A DNA stretch of 64,000 bases from Asterochloris sp. CNOR1 (Eukaryota > Chlorophyta > Trebouxiophyceae > Trebouxiales > Trebouxiaceae): positions 1,054,001 through 1,118,000 of the forward strand of contig OZ017754.1 in NCBI GenBank assembly GCA_963969365.1, given 5' to 3'. The notes under the pieces were generated by a model. That model saw only the letters and a list, made by a program, of their open reading frames with translations. It did no database searches and was not told the DNA's origin. Position numbers and translations under genes: made by a program. Positions 59,301 to 64,000 of the stretch are shown here, in pieces (within the stretch, counting starts at the first letter, position 1; the number at the start of each line of letters is the position of its first letter).

Positions 59301-62300
59301 GCCCTGGGAGGAAGCAGAGGTCCAGCTGTTCAGAAGACAGCTGCGCCAGCATGGTCCAGATTGGGCGGCAATCCAGGTCGGTGTGGCCCACTGATGGGTT
59401 GGCAAATGACTCCAATTTGGTATGGCCAGCTGAGCGGGCATGATTGCATGCAACCCAACCCAGATTGTCATTGGCACAAAGCATGTTTTGCCATGGCTGC
59501 ATTGGCTTCCTGGCTGCCTCACCTGTAGAGGAGCTCAGTGCTCACTGCTAAGCCTCCTGGTATGCAGGTTGCCATGCCCCAGCGCAGCTACCTATCCCTG
59601 GAGTCGTATTACATCAAAAACAGGAGTAAGCTGCTCAGGCATGCACAGCGCGGGTACAATCGCCGTGCAGAACATGTGCCCAGCACAGCAGGTGTTGAGG
59701 CAGCTGTGGCCGGAGATGACACTTCAGGTGAGGCACAGGGTAGCACAGCAGAGCTTGGCTCACAGTCAAGCAGCAAGCCAGCGTGCTTGTTGAAGGGCGT
59801 GTACCCTGCTGAGCTATGCACAAGGCGCACAGCGCCTAGCACAAGGGTGGCAGTTGCTGCGCAACGATGCTATCATGAGCCGGGCGATGTGACCTGGCAC
59901 TTGCAGCGCAATGGCACTGCCAGCCTGTTTCGTGATGGTGCACCCGTTCATGACAACAATCAAGCTGGGGCCTCTGACGGGATTGCCCGTTTGAGAGACA
60001 CAGCTTGTGTGGCTTAAGGCAGGCATATCAGGTTGCACATACTGGACTGCTTGCACACCAGTTAACTCTCACTTTCAACACTTGAAATGGACTACCAATG
60101 ATGAATTGACAAACTGCAGAAGCATCAGTGGGGGGAAAAATGGTAGTGACCTTGGCAATGCCTTGTTAGAGGTGACTGGCCTGGCCGCGGCGCCTGCCAC
60201 TGGCCCTGTGAGCCTGCTGGCCACCAGGCTGCTGCTGCTGGCCCCTGCCGTTGTTAGCAGGTGCTGGCTGAGGCATCCTCCAGCCGCTGCCAGGGCGCTT
60301 CGGCAGGCCACACCCAAACCCTGCGCTGGTTGGCGGCACGGGATTTTGTCTTGATCGCTGTCCTGTTCGCTGTCCTGGTCACTGTTTGGAGCAGGTGTCG
60401 TGGCCTCTAGCGGCAGGCAGCCTCCAGATCTTATTGCTGGCAGCATGTGCTGCAAGCCTCTGGCCAGTGCGAGTCCGTTCTGCAAAGTCCCACCCCGCAA
60501 CGGCCGCTGCCCTGCTGTGCCAAGTTGGACCCACCACAACCAGCATTGGCTGCAGCGCAGGAGCCTGACACTTCAGCCCTGCTGATCCGAAGTTGCCGGT
60601 CCCTGACGCTGATGGGGGCCATGCTGCTGGGAGCTTGGGGGCGGCTCCTTGGGTGCTTGCGCAGAGCCCCTGCTGCCATGCTGTTTGGTGGTGGTGGGGC
60701 TGCTGAGAGGCGCTGTCCTCACTGCTGCCCCTGGGGCTTAGGATTAGCCTGGCGGCCCTGGGGGCACCTGCTGCAGGCTGGACAGTGCCATCGGCAGGAG
60801 AGGCTGATTTTGTCAGGCCAGCTAGCACTGCTGCATGTGCATTGAGATCCTGCAGGTGCTGCCACATGAAAGGACTGTGCAGTGGCTGTCTCTGACGCAG
60901 TTGGACCGGGTGACTCGTGCACGTGCACCAGAGCAGCCATGCCACCTGCAGGTACTGTCATCGCCAAGGACATTGATAAAGAGGCTGGCTCAGCTGAGAC
61001 CTGCCGGAGCCTGTCATGACTGGCAGCTTCACCCGCTCCTGTGCCATTTGTAGGTGCTACCACAGATGAGGAGGATGAAGATGCTGCAGCCGGCACAGTG
61101 GGTGGCGAGGAGTCTGAGAGTGAAGGGCCTGTTCCAGACAGAGACGGCGAGGAGCTTGAGGGCAGTGCTGCTCGGGGAGGTGACACAGGTGTCCCAAGAC
61201 AGGTGCGGTGCGGGCACTGCAGTGGCCTTTTCACTGTTGTTGTAGGCCCGGGACTCACATGCAGGCTCTATGTTGCACCTTGCAGTGGTGTACAGCCAGG
61301 CTGCAGCTCCATTGGATGGACTCTCTTCGAGCCGCAGAGCACAGCACGGAGCCTGCACACCTCCATGCAAACATCTGCTGTGAGGCTGCAGCATCCTCAT
61401 GTGGGCCCTCTTTTGGGCTGTGCAGCAGTGCACATCGTCACAGCCACGGCCTGGCCACAGATACTGCTCCATGATGGTGGTCTGAAGGCACCTTGCACTC
61501 TGCTCACGCAATGAGGGCGTGCTTGCAGGTTGTGGGCAAGGGGTTGCGCTGGGAGGCAGCAGAGCACAAGCTCTTCCTTCAGCAGCTGTCCCTGCATGGT
61601 ACGGACTGGGAGGCCATCCAGGTCAGCTTCCTCCTCTGTGCAGCATCATCCTGGCTCCAGAGCCATTGTCTTGTAGGGCATGGTGCTTCAGTCAACTCTG
61701 CAGTGGCATGCACTTGCAAGACGCCAACAAACTTGCAAGACCAGAGCATTGTTGAGATTGCCCATGCGCTCTGGTGTCCCCAGCTCTGCAAGCTCCCTGT
61801 GCAGGCTGTCCTCCCACACCGGACTATCTGCGCACTGAAGCATCAATCCAGGAACGTAGACTTGATGCTGCTCAAGCATGCGCAGCATGGCGAGGCCTCA
61901 GTTGCGAAAAAGGAGCGCCCTGCAGCTGCAGGACACGGTGTCGAAGGTAGGCCTGCCCACACACTCGCTGGCCCTGTGAGCAGGTGCACCTTCAAAGTGT
62001 TCCTGTCTGTCGCACGCTCGCTGGGCATGTGAGCAGGTGCACCTACAACGTGTCCCGGCATGCAGTGAGGGCACGGGGTCCTCCGGCAGTCGTGCGTGCC
62101 CAGTCAGCCACACCGTCAACAGACACCCACAGCAGCCTGGTGCCTTTCGCGAAGCTGGCAGCTGCCGCCACCCACAGCAGCACGATGCCTCTGGCCAGGC
62201 TGGCGTCGGCCCAGGGGCACGAGGCCACCTCCCCTATACGCCGCAAACTTCAAGTGAAGGGCTCCATCCGCCCGAGGCCTGGCAGCAGCAGATCTGGGGC

Positions 62301-62337
62301 TCGGGCAGCATCCAATGGCCTGGCAGGTGGCAACTAG
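47390..62337 (+). CDS. Large chromatin-type protein: leucine-rich-like module, Tudor-like domain, two SANT/Myb domains
   Basis: Phase-consistent exons: 47390-47461, 47661-47822, 48124-49233, 49692-49880, 50553-50621, 50954-51108, 51475-51538, 51935-52047, 52277-52332, 52810-53047, 53462-53763, 54383-54565, 54944-55403, 55453-55704, 55839-56170, 56480-56856, 57172-57475 (or 57379), 58350-58516, 58859-59002, 59275-59376, 59568-59727, 61054-61202, 61529-61621, 61805-61946, 62066-62337; 1888 or 1856 aa. Residues 79-448: low complexity, acidic KEASPEEEEA repeats, then RRRRRR. Residues 449-607: LRR-like (RVEALYIQNFEM, HIWALNVGENFNIG, VAYLYVSEHHLLNTSLKKRM, IVRIGNMWYNP). About 805-870: Tudor-like (GWRLSVLWPDDQQMYSGKVT, FHLVTYDDG, VETLDLNEEVVQW). 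SANT1 at 1584-1640 (WEEAEVQLFRRQLRQHGPDW, RSYLSLESYYIKNRSK). SANT2 at 1721-1775 (WEAAEHKLFLQQLSLHGTDW). Likely nuclear, reading or organising chromatin; no catalytic domain is seen. Exons 17 and 19 have alternative donors. Confidence 0.8.
48658..48729 (+). repeat. 36-bp in-frame tandem duplication (acidic coding repeat)
   Basis: Two adjacent, nearly identical 36-bp units each encode KEASPEEEEAxA, within exon 3 of the Tudor/SANT gene. The copies differ at one position, so the duplication is recent. Confidence 0.9.
53818..53850 (+). repeat. Decayed donor-side copy of the Tudor exon, with intact donor
   Basis: It reads LQMVTCDNG followed by GTGAGT, against FHLVTYDDG followed by GTAAGC at the real exon end (53763). 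It lies about 85 bp downstream of the real donor, and the resemblance continues into the following intron bases (CTCTTGG against CTGTCTTGG). Confidence 0.75.
60379..60945 (-). other. Long minus-strand open frame inside a 1.3-kb intron
   Basis: It is 188 codons, open from an ATG, Ala/Ser/Gln-rich (for example SPADGTVQPAAGAPRAARL). The plus strand is also partly open here. It lies in the intron between the two SANT-domain parts of the host gene (59728-61053). No family is recognised. It could be a nested antisense gene, an exon I did not place, or chance in G+C-rich DNA. Confidence 0.2.
61950..62060 (+). repeat. Two-copy tandem repeat of about 55 bp in the last intron of the Tudor/SANT gene
   Basis: CACTCGCTGGCCCTGTGAGC and CACGCTCGCTGGGCATGTGA head two units, each followed by AGGTGCACCT. 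The second unit runs up to the acceptor of the final exon. Confidence 0.65.
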
Positions 62338-63500
62338 CTGGGGCCACAGATCTGCAGGAGACCACAGCCTGATGGTGCAGCAGCAAACAGGTGGCAGAGG
62401 GGCAGCTGTCAGGCTGGCAGGTGTTCCACTCATCCATAGGTGAGGATGCCCTGCAGGGCAGCTGGCATGTGCAATGACTGTCCATCAGTGCTGTGAGCGG
62501 CCGCACTGACCAGCGAGCCAACACCTAGAGGTGCCTATGTGCGCAGCTGGGGCAGCCTCAACGTATGTGAGCAAACTTTATCATAGCAATGTTTGAATAC
62601 ACGTGCTATTTCCAATAATCCCCTACATGAAATTGAGTGATCATCACAATTCTTGTGGTTGTTCAAGCCACAACTGGGGGCCCTTTGACTGTGAATTGAA
62701 AGTGCGCTTATCGTTGTGATAGCCCATTCAGCTCCCACTCTGCAGGTGGGTGCTGCAAAAGCAAGAGGTGATCCTGCTGCTGGACAGGAGGGCACTGCAT
62801 GTATCGCTGCAGCTTGGGCATGCCTGGAGCCAAGCATGGCCAGCAAAGCTGAGCAACTAGTGCGCAACCCTGACAGCACAGCAATCTCCTGCTGTTAACG
62901 TCAGGACCCAGGGCCTCAGAGCTCACCTCTGCCCAAGCAAGGCTGAAAACGCAAAGGAAGGGCATGATGCACGATTGTCGGGGGCTGTAGGGATGCGGTG
63001 GGTCAAAGGAGAGTTAGGAAGCGAATCCTTACTGCTTTGCTTGTGTGTGCAACAAAGCCATGGGGAAGATCGATCTCATCAGCAAGATTGAGCAGATGGG
63101 ACTCTATCAGAGGCCTGCTGACTTGAGTCGCTGGTTGTCAACTCCTCCAAGCATGCACCCCCGCACATCCTACTTAGCAGCACCTGGACACTCACCATCA
63201 AGCACACCTATCTTTACGCATTGGTTCTTCTGCTGCAACCTGACAGACAGGTGCCCAAGCTAAGGGAATGCTGCCACCCCCTGTGAACATTTCTAACATC
63301 TCACTGTTACATTCTCACGCTGTAACCTCCTGTGACTGGTCTTGCCGGCAGACAAAGCCTCCCCGCAGATACGGCACCCCAGCGATCCAATTTTAGCGGT
63401 GCAGAAGCAGGGGGAAGCAAGAAGCAGGGGGAACACTTCAAACCTTTTATGAATTTAGCAGCTGATGAAGCACCCAAGGTAAAGCAGTACTTGTAGATCT
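62338..63500. other. Intergenic or unresolved region
   Basis: 3' flank of the Tudor/SANT gene. One plus stretch after a CTGCAG at 62746 reads WVLQKQEVILLLDRRALHV to a stop near 62862 and looks coding but cannot be joined. A plus frame from 63060 (MGKIDLISKIEQMGLYQRP) is short and unsupported. Nothing else is recognised. Confidence 0.3.
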
Positions 63501-63842
63501 TCACCTCCCCGTCTGCACATCCCGCACGCTGCAACTGTCATCATCAGTCCACAGATCATAACATTCACCAAGATCCACTCGCGCTTCCAACACCGAATCC
63601 ACTGCCCCTTCCATTTTAATGATGGCTAAGTTTATCACTTTAGCGCTTGTGGGCTTGAGCGGCGCCATGGGGCAGCTCAGCTCAATCACTGAGATGGCAG
63701 CAAGAGCAAACTCCACTTTGAGGTGTGTGGCAGTTGAAGATTTTGGTGGAGATTGCCACCTCAAGGCACATGCTGACACTCTCCTCCTGCGCACCGTCCT
63801 GCATAACCATTGGCTATCGGTGGCTGTAAGCTGCAAACTCAC
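63501..63842 (-). CDS. 3' end of an unrecognised minus-strand gene
   Basis: The open frame ends at 63501 with ARVDLGECYDLWTDDDSCSV then RDVQTGR and stop. The C-terminal 80 or so residues (from about VEFALAAISVIEL) read like a real protein: mixed charge, AKVINLAIIKMEGAVDSVLE. The upstream part (RTVRRRRVSACALRW) may be intron, so the true exon probably starts somewhere near 63725-63760, and the rest of the gene lies beyond the window. I do not recognise the family. Confidence 0.4.
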   Translation of the reverse strand: MSLQLTATDSQWLCRTVRRRRVSACALRWQSPPKSSTATHLKVEFALAAISVIELSCPMAPLKPTSAKVINLAIIKMEGAVDSVLEARVDLGECYDLWTDDDSCSVRDVQTGR

Positions 63843-64000
63843 AAATGCCCCTCTGCCTGCAGCTACACATTGGGCCCCCCTGGATCGGTGAGATTGCCTG
63901 GCTGTGCAGCGGTTTCCCAGACCTTCCTGTTCATGTCACCTTGTTCCATAGATCCCCTGTGATCTGATGTGAAGCTTTATGTGATAAGCAATGCCCCCTG

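Noticed and set aside
60719-61258. 179-codon minus frame rich in Ser and Pro
   Set aside because: It mirrors an acidic plus exon (DEEDED, EESESEG) that joins the SANT exons in phase.
30-64000. tRNA or rRNA genes, CRISPR arrays, transposons, viral relics
   Set aside because: I looked for cloverleaf arms, repeat-spacer arrays, terminal repeats and polymerase or integrase motifs by eye and saw none; a profile search would be more sensitive.

Overview
The window looks like nuclear DNA of a green alga, most likely a trebouxiophyte-type chlorophyte. This is judged from the intron-dense genes, the plant-type families (a PPR-SMR protein, an NHX-type Na+/H+ exchanger, a PAF1/ELF7 homologue), and introns that nearly always begin GTGAG or GTAAG and end CTGCAG. 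I assembled gene models by hand from splice sites and reading-frame phase. In seven genes the phases close across many exons. One junction, in the ANK-HECT gene, does not.

Layout, left to right. (1) A PPR-SMR protein (+, 5' end cut by the window edge, stop at 3644). (2) An unresolved 1.9-kb gap. (3) A CPA1/NHX Na+/H+ exchanger (+, 5537-12203). (4) A DUF952 protein (-, 13023-13556), divergent by 223 bp from (5) a two-domain universal stress protein with a coiled-coil tail (+, 13780-19130). (6) A tiny minus ORF and an unrecognised plus-strand gene ending at 22454. (7) A very large ankyrin-repeat HECT E3 ligase resembling HACE1 (-, 34962 to 24353), which appears to continue into a 409-residue extension (to 22849). 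(8) An ambiguous stretch at 35-37.2 kb. (9) A plastid-type SAM methyltransferase with 12 exons and 614 aa (+, 37242-41634). (10) PAF1 (-, 42200-46569), divergent by 820 bp from (11) a 25-exon chromatin-type protein with an algal leucine-rich-like module, a Tudor-like fold and two SANT/Myb domains (+, 47390-62337). (12) The end of another minus-strand gene (63501 onward).

The most striking pattern is structural. In the introns of six genes there are decayed 20-75 bp copies of the neighbouring exon edge, usually with a splice-site-like boundary. With one exception, copies of donor edges lie downstream of the real donor and copies of acceptor edges lie upstream of the real acceptor, as expected if introns here grow by local tandem duplication of exon-intron junctions. 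One copy, in the antiporter, aligns without gaps to the catalytic-domain exon and could still be an alternative exon. A second pattern is GC-AG introns: three of eleven introns in the methyltransferase and one in the HECT gene use a GC donor with strict consensus.

I saw no mobile element, viral relic, CRISPR array, rRNA or tRNA gene.
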